From assembly GCF_005233835.1 (NCBI RefSeq), contig NZ_SZQA01000001.1, positions 512,827 through 576,826 on the forward strand: a stretch of DNA of 64,000 nucleotides, read 5' to 3'. Made by a program: the position numbers and the translations under genes. The notes beneath the pieces were generated by a model that worked only from the letters and a program-made list of their open reading frames with translations, did no database searches and was not told the origin of the DNA. Within the stretch, counting starts at the first letter, position 1. Each line of letters opens with the position of its first letter. Source of the stretch: Herbidospora galbida. GTDB lineage: Bacteria; Actinomycetota; Actinomycetes; Streptosporangiales; Streptosporangiaceae. Positions 16,286-24,585 of the stretch are shown one piece after another.

Positions 16286-16313
16286 TCAATGCTAATGAGT
16301 CAATGCCGATGAG
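16286..16313. promoter_or_regulatory. Tandem 14-bp direct repeats, candidate XRE operator
   Basis: TCAATGCTAATGAG (16286-16299) is followed directly by TCAATGCCGATGAG (16300-16313); 12 of 14 bases match. The pair starts 3 bp from the start codon of the XRE gene, inside the divergent promoter region, so bound protein would block its expression. Confidence 0.6.
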
Positions 16314-16507
16314 CAGGCGGCGCATGCCTGCGCACCCCTTCCTCATGGCCTTCCGAGGATCCGGCGGATCCCGGCGAAATGCCAGGCCGCCTCAGCCTGG
16401 GAGTGCTGCACCCAGGCTTCTGCTGCCTCCTCAAACGACCGCGGACCCCATTGCCTTGTCTTCGCGGCACACGCCGCAGCAATGTCGATCAAGGAGCCCG
16501 CACAGCC

Positions 16508-17239
16508 ATGTCCCTCGCCAAGAAGGTCGTTCTCGTCACCGGAGCCAGTAGCGGCATCGGTGAGGCCACCGCTCGTAAGCTCGCAGAGGACGGCCACATC
16601 GTGGTCGCGGGCGCGCGCCGGCTCGACCGGCTCGACGCTCTCGCCGTTGAGATCCGCGGCGCCGGCGGCAGCATCGACGTCACTGCGCTGGATGTCACCA
16701 GCCTCGACAGCGTGCGGGCGTTCGCGGCCGGCGCCATTGAGCGGCATGGCCGCATCGACGTGCTGATCAACAACGCCGGCGTCATGCCGCTGTCCCCGGT
16801 CGCCGACCTCCGCATCGAGGAATGGGAGCAGATGATCGACGTCAACCTCCGCGGGGTGCTCTACGGGCTGGCCGCCGTGCTCCCGCAGATGCAGGCCCAG
16901 GGTGACGGGCACATCGTGAACGTCTCGTCCGTCTCGGGCCATCGGGCCGACCCGACGGCCGCCGTCTACAGCGCGACCAAGTTCGGGGTGGTAGCCCTGT
17001 CCGAGGGCCTCCGCCAAGAGAGCCGGGACATCCGGGTCACCGTCATCAGCCCCGGATTCACACACAGCGAACTGACCGACCAAGGCGGTAACCCAGACGC
17101 GCAGAGCGCGGCACGGGCTGCGGCTCAGGCGCTGGCGATCCCGGCATCCGCTGTGGCGGATGCGATCAGCTACGCGATCAGCCAGCCCGCGAACGTCGAT
17201 GTGAACGAAGTCATCATCCGTCCGACCGCCCAAGGGTGA
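16508..17239 (+). CDS. Short-chain dehydrogenase/reductase (classical SDR)
   Basis: 243 residues. [11 protein letters not shown] (cofactor loop), [10 protein letters not shown], and the catalytic Ser and YSATK (NVSSVSG...AVYSATKFG) are all intact, so an active NAD(P)-dependent oxidoreductase is expected. ATG 16508 is preceded by AAGGAG about 11 nt upstream. It is divergent from the XRE/MmyB regulator. Substrate is not predictable; such SDRs often act on small carbonyls or alcohols. Confidence 0.9.
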   Translation: MSLAKKVVLVTGASSGIGEATARKLAEDGHIVVAGARRLDRLDALAVEIRGAGGSIDVTALDVTSLDSVRAFAAGAIERHGRIDVLINNAGVMPLSPVADLRIEEWEQMIDVNLRGVLYGLAAVLPQMQAQGDGHIVNVSSVSGHRADPTAAVYSATKFGVVALSEGLRQESRDIRVTVISPGFTHSELTDQGGNPDAQSAARAAAQALAIPASAVADAISYAISQPANVDVNEVIIRPTAQG

Positions 17240-17468
17240 GCCTCAGCCGGTCTGCCGGGCGTGCTGTCGGTGACCGGGCGGCTGCTCACCACCGGCCCGC
17301 AACGCCGTCTGCCCGCCGCCCTGATCGCGGACGCGATCTTCGCCTGGCAAGCGTCGTCGACGCGGACGGTTTCGTTCGTCATGCTCTCACTAGACGGTTT
17401 AACGATTTCGGGGGAAATCGGCACGGTTGCGCGAAAGTGCTCGTTGACAGTCCAGAGAGGCGGACTGG

Positions 17469-19523
17469 ATGGGGCTACTGGGGGACTATTCGGATACGGA
17501 ACTCGTGGAGCTGGCCAAATCCACGAGAACGCGGCGGGAGGCGCACGAGCGCATTTTCGCCCGATACAAGGAACGCGTGTTACGCGTGTGTCTTTCCGGG
17601 CTTGATCTCGAGCGGGCTCAGGACGCCGCGCAGGAGTCGTTCCTCGTCATGATGAACGCCGTCGGACACGACGGCGGACCGGAACCGGACAAGCTCTGGC
17701 CCTGGCTGCGCGGGGTGGCCTCCAACAAGGTGCTGGAGGCCTACCGTCAGCGGCCGGCCCCGATTGATCCGCCTGAGGAATGGGCCGATGCGGACTATGA
17801 CCGGGTCGACGAGGCACGGCGGCTGGGGGAGTTCCTGCGACTGCTGGACATTGTGGCGTCTGGGCTGACCGAGCGGCAGCGGCGGATCTACCAGTTGACG
17901 GTGCGGGAGGGGTTGCGGGGGCAGGCGCTCGCCGACGCCCTCGCGACCGGTCGCGACGAGGCCAGCCGGTTGAACAACGAGGTCAGGAGGGTCGTCGCCG
18001 ACGGCTTCGGCGCCTTCGTACTTGCGGACTACACGCAGTTCCTGTGGCGGGCCGGACGGAGCGGCGAGACCTGCCAGGGGCTTCTGAAGATCATGCGGGA
18101 GTGGAATCGGCAGCACGGCCTGTGGACCGCGAAGACGTTCCCGCTCACCCTGCGGCACCAGGTTTCCCAGCATGTGCGCGGGTGCCCGGCCTGTCTGGGC
18201 GAGCACCAACGCCGCGTCCGGCCTTACGTGCCCGGCCTCATCCCGGTGCTGCTCCTCCCGGCGCTGGTCGATCGGATGGCGGAGGAGTTCGCGAAGGTCT
18301 CCGCCGAACAGGACACTGAACAGGGCGCAGAACAGGGCTGGTCGGAAAGAGCCCGGCGGAACGTCGAGCGGGATGTCACGGCGCCGATGCCTTCACCCGC
18401 ACGACCTGCACAACGGCCCGCGCCGCGCCGGAACGGACGACGGCCGCGACGGGCCGGGCCGAAGGTCGGCAACGGGCTGGTCGCAGGTCTCGTACTGGCC
18501 CTGCTGGCCGGTGTCGGATACGTGTGGGCGGAGTCGGGCTCTCCGACCGACCCGCCACCGGGCGCGTCGCAGACGATCCCCGCCGTCCTCACCTCCCCGA
18601 CTGAGAGGACCACCGACAGACCCGCTCCTACGCGGAGCCCGGCCTCGCCTCCCGGAGCCACCCCCGGAGCCAGCTCTCTGGGGAACGCGGCCGGTCCCAC
18701 GCCCGGGACGCCGCCGACCGTGCCTGCTATGACGTTCTCCTCCGGGATACTCGCCCGGGAGGAGGCGTACCTCGCCACGCTGACCGGGTTCGGCGCCAAC
18801 GAGCTCATCGACATCACCGGCGACCCCTCCCCCACGCAGACCAGGGCGCGAGCCGACGCGAACGGAGCCGCGACGATCGCGCTGACCGTGGGGCCGTCGG
18901 CGGACGCGAAAGAGTACCTGATCATCGCCACCGGACGGCAGACGAAGATCTCCGCGACGGAGGCCGTCACCGTCATTGCGCCGAAGCTGATGGTGTCGGC
19001 CCCCGAGGTCGCCCAGGGTGAGAGCGCCACGATCGAGGGCACGGGCTTTCCGTACAACACCGAGATCACGCTCAGGGTCAGCCCCGGTGAGGTATCTCTG
19101 ACGGCCGTCACCGACTGCTGTGCCGGGACCTTCACGGTGCCCTTGCCCCCGCTCACCACCCCCGGCCCGTACACGATCCAGGCCGAGGGGTTCACCGCCC
19201 AGGCCGAGGTCTCGGTTCGTGCCCCGCTGTGCCGGCTCGGCCTAACCATGACGCACCGCATCGAGACCTCTCCCCCTGCGCCCGGGTTCGGCGGGACGGA
19301 GAAGCGGATCGACGTCCTCTCCGCCACCGGACTCCCTGCGGGTGCGACCGCGACGTTCACCCGCGAGGAGAACGGCGGGAGAGCCTCCATCGGCACGAAG
19401 GTCGCGGACCAGAACGGCGCCGCCATGATTGACACGCAGGTCGACACCGGCGTGTTCCATGTCTCCGCGCCCGGCTGTGAAGACGGGACACACGACGCGG
19501 GACGCGGGCCGATCATCAGATGA
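17469..19523 (+). CDS. ECF sigma factor fused to anti-sigma-like zinc motif, membrane anchor and outer domains
   Basis: 684 residues. The first about 180 are an ECF sigma factor: region 2 (DAAQESFLVMMNA, WLRGVASNKVLEAYR) and region 4 (LTERQRRIYQLTVREGL). A linker then holds His235-x3-Cys239-x2-Cys242 in HVRGCPAC, the zinc motif of ZAS anti-sigma factors. One membrane helix is at about 335-355 (AGLVLALLAGVGYVWA), followed by a Pro/Thr-rich spacer and about 290 extracytoplasmic residues with Ig/IPT-like strands. This matches the ECF52-like idea of sigma and membrane-bound anti-sigma in one chain. No separate anti-sigma gene is adjacent. The target promoters are unknown. Confidence 0.85.
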   Translation: MGLLGDYSDTELVELAKSTRTRREAHERIFARYKERVLRVCLSGLDLERAQDAAQESFLVMMNAVGHDGGPEPDKLWPWLRGVASNKVLEAYRQRPAPIDPPEEWADADYDRVDEARRLGEFLRLLDIVASGLTERQRRIYQLTVREGLRGQALADALATGRDEASRLNNEVRRVVADGFGAFVLADYTQFLWRAGRSGETCQGLLKIMREWNRQHGLWTAKTFPLTLRHQVSQHVRGCPACLGEHQRRVRPYVPGLIPVLLLPALVDRMAEEFAKVSAEQDTEQGAEQGWSERARRNVERDVTAPMPSPARPAQRPAPRRNGRRPRRAGPKVGNGLVAGLVLALLAGVGYVWAESGSPTDPPPGASQTIPAVLTSPTERTTDRPAPTRSPASPPGATPGASSLGNAAGPTPGTPPTVPAMTFSSGILAREEAYLATLTGFGANELIDITGDPSPTQTRARADANGAATIALTVGPSADAKEYLIIATGRQTKISATEAVTVIAPKLMVSAPEVAQGESATIEGTGFPYNTEITLRVSPGEVSLTAVTDCCAGTFTVPLPPLTTPGPYTIQAEGFTAQAEVSVRAPLCRLGLTMTHRIETSPPAPGFGGTEKRIDVLSATGLPAGATATFTREENGGRASIGTKVADQNGAAMIDTQVDTGVFHVSAPGCEDGTHDAGRGPIIR

Positions 19524-19534
19524 CCGGCCCGCCG

Positions 19535-20221
19535 TCAGCGGCGGCAATGAGCCGAGGAGTCCACGGCGAAGTCGAGGAACCTCAGCTTCTTGCCGCCTTC
19601 CTTCAGGGGCAGGCCCGCGGAGATTCGTACACAGGCGTTTTGGTCGGTAGCTGAGGTGAGCGTGTCGACGAAATCGTTGATGACCTCCTCCACCATCTGC
19701 TCGCAGGCGAACTTGGAGACCTTCGCCGTGGCCCTGAGAGGGGTGCACACTCCGAGGGAGACCAGGTCGATAACCACCTTGTTGACGAGTTCGTGGTTCG
19801 CCGCGACCCTGCTGCCCGCCTGACGGGTGACGTCTCTGCTCACGACGAAGCGGCAGATGCCGTTTTCGCAGTTCGGCGCGCCGATCGGCAGTGCCAGCGA
19901 GGGTGTGATCAGCGCGGCGAACGTGTTCGGGCCGGCCTTCCCGTCGGGCTTCAGCCCGTGTGCCTTCTTGAAGGCATTGACGTTCTTTTCCGTCTGCTCG
20001 CCGAACATCCCGGTGACCGGCTGGCCCGGGTAGCCGTTGGCGCGCAGGGCCTGCTGGAGCATCTCGACACAGGGCGTCTCGCCGGGCCGGTCGATGTTGC
20101 CTCTCCGCAGGACCGGGCAGTCATTCGCCTCGCCCGGCCAGCCGGGAATGACGATCGAAATGATGGATGCGCCCAGCAGGCCCAATCCCATTAACCACAT
20201 GAACCTCTTGAACACCCGCAT
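19535..20221 (-). CDS. Membrane-anchored or secreted peptidoglycan-binding protein
   Basis: 228 residues: an N-terminal membrane segment or signal (FMWLMGLGLLGASIISIVI), then a PG_binding_1 domain at about residues 40-110 (LRRGN, LQQALRANGYPGQPVTGMFG, NAFKKAHGLKPDGKAGPNTF), then about 110 residues with several Cys and no recognised fold. GGAGGC supports ATG 20221. It converges on the sigma-factor fusion gene with 11 nt between the stops; a role in the same envelope response is possible but unproven. Codon use is less GC3-extreme than in neighbours. Confidence 0.83.
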   Translation of the reverse strand: MRVFKRFMWLMGLGLLGASIISIVIPGWPGEANDCPVLRRGNIDRPGETPCVEMLQQALRANGYPGQPVTGMFGEQTEKNVNAFKKAHGLKPDGKAGPNTFAALITPSLALPIGAPNCENGICRFVVSRDVTRQAGSRVAANHELVNKVVIDLVSLGVCTPLRATAKVSKFACEQMVEEVINDFVDTLTSATDQNACVRISAGLPLKEGGKKLRFLDFAVDSSAHCRR

Positions 20222-20752
20222 GGCGAGGCCTCCGGCTCGACCATGGCGCCGTTTCTGGCGCCGCTCGAGAAGAGGTGCGGGATGAGCCCTGAATCTCCCC
20301 CTCCGGAAGGAGAAAATCTTGAAAGAAATTCGCGGGGTGAACGCCCACGATCAGCACCGCGCTGACGATGTCCACCACGTGCACGGCTGAAGGGAGGGAG
20401 AAGAATGCCATCATCGTGGCCGTCCAGGCCTCGGCGAGCCGCTCAAGCCGCGCGCGAGAGACGTAGACGGAACAACCGCCGGTCACCGATTGTCACCGGC
20501 CGAACGAGTGCATGCCCCGGACGCGGATTGATGAACTAGCCGGACGCTGATCTGAGCGGCTGCTGATTGACGTACGTTCACGTACAAGATCACCAGCGCC
20601 GGGTGCGGATCGCGGAAGACGCGCGCAAACCGGCGAATCTTCGATAATCGCGCATGGGCTTCCTCTCGGTGCGACGCGTTGTAACGCCGCGCCAAACCGG
20701 AAACACGTGTGGGAAAAGGAGGCGTTCCGCCAGGTGAGACGGCCGATTCGAA
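20222..20752. other. Gene-poor region with a palindromic site
   Basis: No gene is called in these 531 bases. GTACGT-TC-ACGTAC at 20572-20585 is a perfect 6+2+6 palindrome and may be an operator. A minus-strand frame from about 20486 contains a hydrophobic stretch (MMAFFSLPSAVHVVDIV) but runs into the peptidoglycan-binding gene in another frame and has no supporting start signal. Confidence 0.4.
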
Positions 20753-21676
20753 ATGTCACATGACATGGCCGAGTCAATCCCGCGGCTGCGGCCGGGTGAC
20801 CGGGTCGCCGTGGTCGCGCCCAGCGGGCCGGTGTCGCCCGAGCGGCTGGCGTACGGCTGCGACCGCCTTCGCGCCGCCGGGCTCGACGTGGTCGTCGGCG
20901 CGCACGTCCTGGCGCGGCACGGCCTGTTCGCCGGCTCCGACGAGCAGCGGGCCGCCGATCTCACCGCCGCCTGGTGCGACGAGCGGGTCCGCGCGGTGCT
21001 GTGCGCCCGGGGCGGCTACGGCGCGTTGCGGCTGCTCGACCACCTCGACCCCGGACGGTTCGCCGCCGCCGCGCCCAAGCCGCTGGTCGGCTCCAGCGAC
21101 GTGACCGTGCTGCACCGCTGGCTGGCCGAGCACACCGGCGCGGTGAGCCTCTACGGGCCGATGGTGGCCGGCACGGCGCTGGGCACCGACCGCCTCGGTC
21201 ACCGATGGGCCGGGGAGCTGATCCGGACGCTGATGTCGCCGGAGCAGACGCGGCGGCTGCACTGCCCGGACGCGGTCGAACTCGTGCCGGGACGGGCCGA
21301 GGGGCCGGTGACCGGAGGCAACCTCAATCTGCTCGCGGCCCTGCTCGGCAGCCCCGAGGCCGGGTCGGCGGCGGGGTGCGTCGTGGTGCTGGAGGACGTC
21401 AACAAGGAGGCCCACCGGCTCGACCGGTTGTTCACCCAGTTGCTGCGGGCGGGCTGGTTCGACGGCGCGGTCGGGGTGGTCGCGGGCCGGTGGCGGAACT
21501 GCGGCCCCGATCCCGACGCGATCCTCTACGAGCGCCTCGCCCCGCTGGGCGTCCCCATTTTGGCCGGGTTCGACGTGGGGCACGGTCCCCGTCAGCTCAC
21601 CGTCCCGCTCGGCGTCCCGGCCGTGCTCGACACCGGCGGCCGGTCGCTGACCTACACCGTCCCGGCCCTGGCCTGA
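20753..21676 (+). CDS. S66 LD-carboxypeptidase / MccF-like peptidase
   Basis: 307 residues of the S66 family, which cleaves L,D-peptides in murein recycling or, in MccF, inactivates microcin C-type aminoacyl-adenylate mimics. Motifs: ARGGYGALRLLDHLD, catalytic Ser in VGSSDVTVLH, GGNLNLLAALLG, Glu in VVLEDVNKEAHRLDR, and His in GFDVGHGPRQLTVPLG. The gene stands at the edge of a biosynthesis-like cluster that includes a free adenylation domain, which makes a self-protection role worth testing. Murein recycling is the equally plausible default. Confidence 0.88.
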   Translation: MSHDMAESIPRLRPGDRVAVVAPSGPVSPERLAYGCDRLRAAGLDVVVGAHVLARHGLFAGSDEQRAADLTAAWCDERVRAVLCARGGYGALRLLDHLDPGRFAAAAPKPLVGSSDVTVLHRWLAEHTGAVSLYGPMVAGTALGTDRLGHRWAGELIRTLMSPEQTRRLHCPDAVELVPGRAEGPVTGGNLNLLAALLGSPEAGSAAGCVVVLEDVNKEAHRLDRLFTQLLRAGWFDGAVGVVAGRWRNCGPDPDAILYERLAPLGVPILAGFDVGHGPRQLTVPLGVPAVLDTGGRSLTYTVPALA

Positions 21677-22320
21677 AGGCTGAACAGGTCGTCGAGCCCG
21701 ATCCCGGTCAGCGACGGCAGCACCAGGTCGGCGGCGGCCAGGTCGTGCCCGGCGGTGAGCGGGCCGGGGACCGCCACGCAGCGCAGGCCGGCCGCCTTGG
21801 CGGCGGTGACCCCGGTGGCGGTGTCCTCGATCGCGACCGCCGCCTCGGCCGTCGCGCCCAGGCCCGCCAGCGCCGCCAGGTAGACGTCCGGGGCCGGTTT
21901 GGCGGCCGCGACGTCGTCGCGGCAGAAGACCCCCGCGAACGCGGGCCGGAGCCCGAGCCGCTCCAGATGCCCCGTCACCCATTCCCGGGCCGCGCCCGAG
22001 GCGACGGCGGTGCGGACCCCGGCGTCCCGCGCCTCGGCCAGCAGTTCCCGCACGCCCGGCAGCGCCGGCAGTTCGAGGGCCAGGGCCCGCACCCGGGACC
22101 GGATCCGGAGCACCGCCGCCGGCGGATCGCCCGCGGCCTCCCCCAGGATCTGCGCGACCCGCTCGGGCCGCAGGCTCTGCTGCCCCAAGGTGGCCAGGAA
22201 CGCCTTTTCGTCGAAATGGATGTCAAGGTCGGCGCACTCGGCCCGCCATCCGGCGACCACCGCCGACTCCGTGTCGACGATCACTCCGTCGAAATCGAAA
22301 ACGAGAATCCGGTCCGCCAT
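21652..22320 (-). CDS. HAD-superfamily phosphatase (phosphoglucomutase-like)
   Basis: 222 residues from an ATG with a near-perfect AGGAGG 4 nt upstream. HAD motifs are intact: DFDGVIVDTE (nucleophile and acid Asp), TAVASGAA (motif II), KPAPDVYLAAL (motif III Lys) and VAIEDTATGVTAAKAAG (motif IV). The cap domain is of the beta-phosphoglucomutase/phosphatase type. It would remove phosphate from a small sugar phosphate or similar metabolite. Its 3' end overlaps the convergent peptidase gene by 25 nt, and it is divergent from the next dehydrogenase. Confidence 0.88.
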   Translation of the reverse strand: MADRILVFDFDGVIVDTESAVVAGWRAECADLDIHFDEKAFLATLGQQSLRPERVAQILGEAAGDPPAAVLRIRSRVRALALELPALPGVRELLAEARDAGVRTAVASGAAREWVTGHLERLGLRPAFAGVFCRDDVAAAKPAPDVYLAALAGLGATAEAAVAIEDTATGVTAAKAAGLRCVAVPGPLTAGHDLAAADLVLPSLTGIGLDDLFSLQARAGTV

Positions 22321-22428
22321 TGTGCCTCCTATTTCCGGATATGTGAATATGCCAATTTGGGCGTGTGTTTGATAGCGTGCTGAACGCGACATTTCACCGA
22401 GGCCGGGGCGCAGCGTCGGGAGGACGAA

Positions 22429-23340
22429 ATGGATATCGGGCTGGTGGGACTCGGCCGGATGGGGGCCGGTATCGCACGGCACTGGCTGCGGGACGGTCAT
22501 CGGGTGGTGGGCCATGACCTCGACGACGCGGCGACCGCCGATCTGCTGGACGAAGGGCTGCACCGGGCCGCCGACCTCGCGGCGCTGGTCGCCGCCCTGC
22601 CCGCGCCGCGAACGGTGTGGACGATGCTGCCGGCCGGTCCGCCGACGCGCGAGGTGACCGCCTACCTCGAAGACGCTCTCGAACCGGGAGACCTCCTGAT
22701 CGACGGCGGAAACACCAACTTCCACGAGACGGTCGAGCGGGCCGCCCGCTGCCGGGAGAAGGGGTTACGGTTCCTCGACGTCGGCACCTCGTCGGGGCTG
22801 CTCGGCCGGGCCGAGGGCTACTGCCTGATGGTCGGCGGCGACCCGGAACTGGCGGCGGAGACGATGCCGATCCTGCGGAGCATCGCCCCCGAGGGCGGAT
22901 GTCGGTATGTCGGCCCCTCCGGCGCCGGCCACTACGTGAAAATGATCCACAACGGCATCGAATACGGGCTGCTGGAAGCCTATGCCGAAGGCTTCGAGGT
23001 GCTCAAGGCCAGCACGTACGACCTCGACCTGCCCGCCATCGCCGAACTGTGGCGGCACAACAGCCTGGTCCAGTCGCGGCTGCTCGACCTGCTCGCCAAG
23101 AAGCTCGACGCCGACCCGGAGCTGTCGAAGTACACCGACTACGTCGAAGACCTGGGCACCGGCCGGTGGGCGGTGCTGGAGGCGATCGACCGGAACGTCC
23201 CGGCCCCCGCGATGACCGCCGCCCTGCTGACACGGCTGCGCTCCCGGCAGGAGACGTCGTTCGGCGGGCAGGTCCTGTCGGCGCTGCGGGAGGAGTTCGG
23301 CGGTCACGTCGTCAACCGGCCCCATGGACCGGTGGCCTGA
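22429..23340 (+). CDS. 6-Phosphogluconate dehydrogenase-like enzyme, short form
   Basis: 303 residues, the size of the short decarboxylating 6-phosphogluconate dehydrogenases (GntZ/GndA type). GLGRMGAGIARHW binds the nucleotide; LIDGGNTNFHETVER, GTSSGLLGRAEGYCLMVGGD and GAGHYVKMIHNGIEYG contain the substrate and catalytic Lys/Asn residues. The usual GTSGG reads GTSSG here. GGGAGGA precedes the ATG. Its stop overlaps the next gene, so it appears co-transcribed with the carrier/adenylation cluster. It could supply a precursor or NADPH, or be a repurposed hydroxyacid dehydrogenase. Confidence 0.85.
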   Translation: MDIGLVGLGRMGAGIARHWLRDGHRVVGHDLDDAATADLLDEGLHRAADLAALVAALPAPRTVWTMLPAGPPTREVTAYLEDALEPGDLLIDGGNTNFHETVERAARCREKGLRFLDVGTSSGLLGRAEGYCLMVGGDPELAAETMPILRSIAPEGGCRYVGPSGAGHYVKMIHNGIEYGLLEAYAEGFEVLKASTYDLDLPAIAELWRHNSLVQSRLLDLLAKKLDADPELSKYTDYVEDLGTGRWAVLEAIDRNVPAPAMTAALLTRLRSRQETSFGGQVLSALREEFGGHVVNRPHGPVA

Positions 23341-24370
23341 CGGGAAGGTCCGGTTCCGGACCGCCACGACCCTGTCGGACCTGCCCGGCCTGGAGCCCGC
23401 CGCGTTCGACCCCGACGCGGGCGCGGCCGGCGCACCGGCCCGGCTGCTCGGCGTCGAGTCCGACGGACGGTGGCGATGCTCCTACGTGGCGGCGGAATCG
23501 GCCGGCGGCCTCGAAGCACTCGTGCCGGTCTACCGGCCGGCCGGTCGCGCCTGGCCCGACGTGGCCTACGCGCCGGACGGCTGGCCGGTCCCGGCTCCCG
23601 GGATCACCCCCGACCGCTGCCTGTTCGTCGGGGGCGTGTACGACCGCCGCACCGCCCTGCACCTGCCCGAGGCGCTGGCCCCGGAGGCGCTGCGCGAGGC
23701 CGCGCGGATCGCCGTACCGGAGGACCGCTGTCTGGTCTTCCCGTTCCTCTACACCCGCGCCCGCCGGACCGTCGACGCCGCCACCGGCGGGTCCGTCCGG
23801 TGGTGCGTCCTGGAGCACGAGGCCCGGTTCGCGCTCGGCGAGCCTCCGTCCCGGGTGCGCGGGGTGCTGCGCCGGGACCGGCGGCTCATCGAGCGGGCCG
23901 CCACCACGGCGTCGGTCGTGCCGTGGCACGACGCCGATCCGCGCACCGCCGACCTCGTCGCCGGGCACAACCTGCGGCTGGGCCAGTTCGACCACCCCGA
24001 GTTCGTGCGCCTGCGGTACGCCCAGTGGGCCGCCTGCGCGGGCGTGGAGGTGATCGTGTTCGACGCGCGCGCCGGGTCGCACCACGGCGTGCTCACGGCG
24101 CTGGTCTGGCGCGACGGTCTCGAACTGCACGAGATCGGCCTGCCGCCGTCCGGCGACCCGGCCCGGCTGGCGCTCTACCTCGACCTGATCTTCCACCGCC
24201 CGCACGCGTACGCCCGCGCGAACGGGCTGACCGCCATCCGCGCGGGCACCGCCGCCCGGACCCCCAAGGCGTCGCGGGGCGCCGCGTTCGAGCCGCTGTA
24301 CGGCGGCGTGCTCGACGCCGAGAACACCAGGCGGCTCGCGCGCGGGCCCGACCCGAGGAGTACCGGATGA
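23324..24370 (+). CDS. FemAB/GNAT-like transferase of the cluster
   Basis: 348 residues, overlapping the previous gene by 17 nt and the next by 4 nt. I do not see a textbook domain signature. The C-terminal half (FVRLRYAQWAACAG, LYLDLIFHRPHAYARANG, and a final KASRGAAFEPLYGGVL) resembles the acyl-CoA or aminoacyl transferase fold of FemAB-like and GNAT proteins, which often end with K-x2-RG-x4-PL-G. In a cluster with a free carrier protein it may move the loaded amino acid onto a partner. This is an inference from weak similarity. Confidence 0.55.
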   Translation: MDRWPDGKVRFRTATTLSDLPGLEPAAFDPDAGAAGAPARLLGVESDGRWRCSYVAAESAGGLEALVPVYRPAGRAWPDVAYAPDGWPVPAPGITPDRCLFVGGVYDRRTALHLPEALAPEALREAARIAVPEDRCLVFPFLYTRARRTVDAATGGSVRWCVLEHEARFALGEPPSRVRGVLRRDRRLIERAATTASVVPWHDADPRTADLVAGHNLRLGQFDHPEFVRLRYAQWAACAGVEVIVFDARAGSHHGVLTALVWRDGLELHEIGLPPSGDPARLALYLDLIFHRPHAYARANGLTAIRAGTAARTPKASRGAAFEPLYGGVLDAENTRRLARGPDPRSTG

Positions 24371-24585
24371 CCCAGTCAGAGGTGGCCGGCCTGATGGCCG
24401 AGATCCTGGAAACCGACGACCTCGCGGCCGACGAGAGCTTCTTCGAGGTCGGCGGCACCTCATTCCTGGTGCTGACGCTGATCGCCCGCATCCAGGAGCG
24501 CACCGGCGTGACCCTGCGCATGATCGACGTCATCCGCCGCCCCACCCCGGCCGGGGTGCACGCACTGGTGGACGGCCTCTCGTGA
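24367..24585 (+). CDS. Discrete peptidyl/acyl carrier protein
   Basis: 72 residues, the whole length of one carrier domain. DESFFEVGGTSFLVLTLIARI contains the GG-x-S site where the phosphopantetheine arm is attached (Ser after GGT). The fold continues with GVTLRMIDVIRRPTPAGVHALV, the usual helix IV region. It overlaps both neighbours by 4 nt (ATGA and GTGA), so it is made together with the adenylation enzyme that most likely loads it. Needs a phosphopantetheinyl transferase from elsewhere. Confidence 0.92.
   Translation: MTQSEVAGLMAEILETDDLAADESFFEVGGTSFLVLTLIARIQERTGVTLRMIDVIRRPTPAGVHALVDGLS

Noticed and set aside
20121..20486. Minus-strand frame with a hydrophobic stretch
   Set aside because: Runs into the peptidoglycan-binding gene in another frame and has no supporting start signal; too weak to call.
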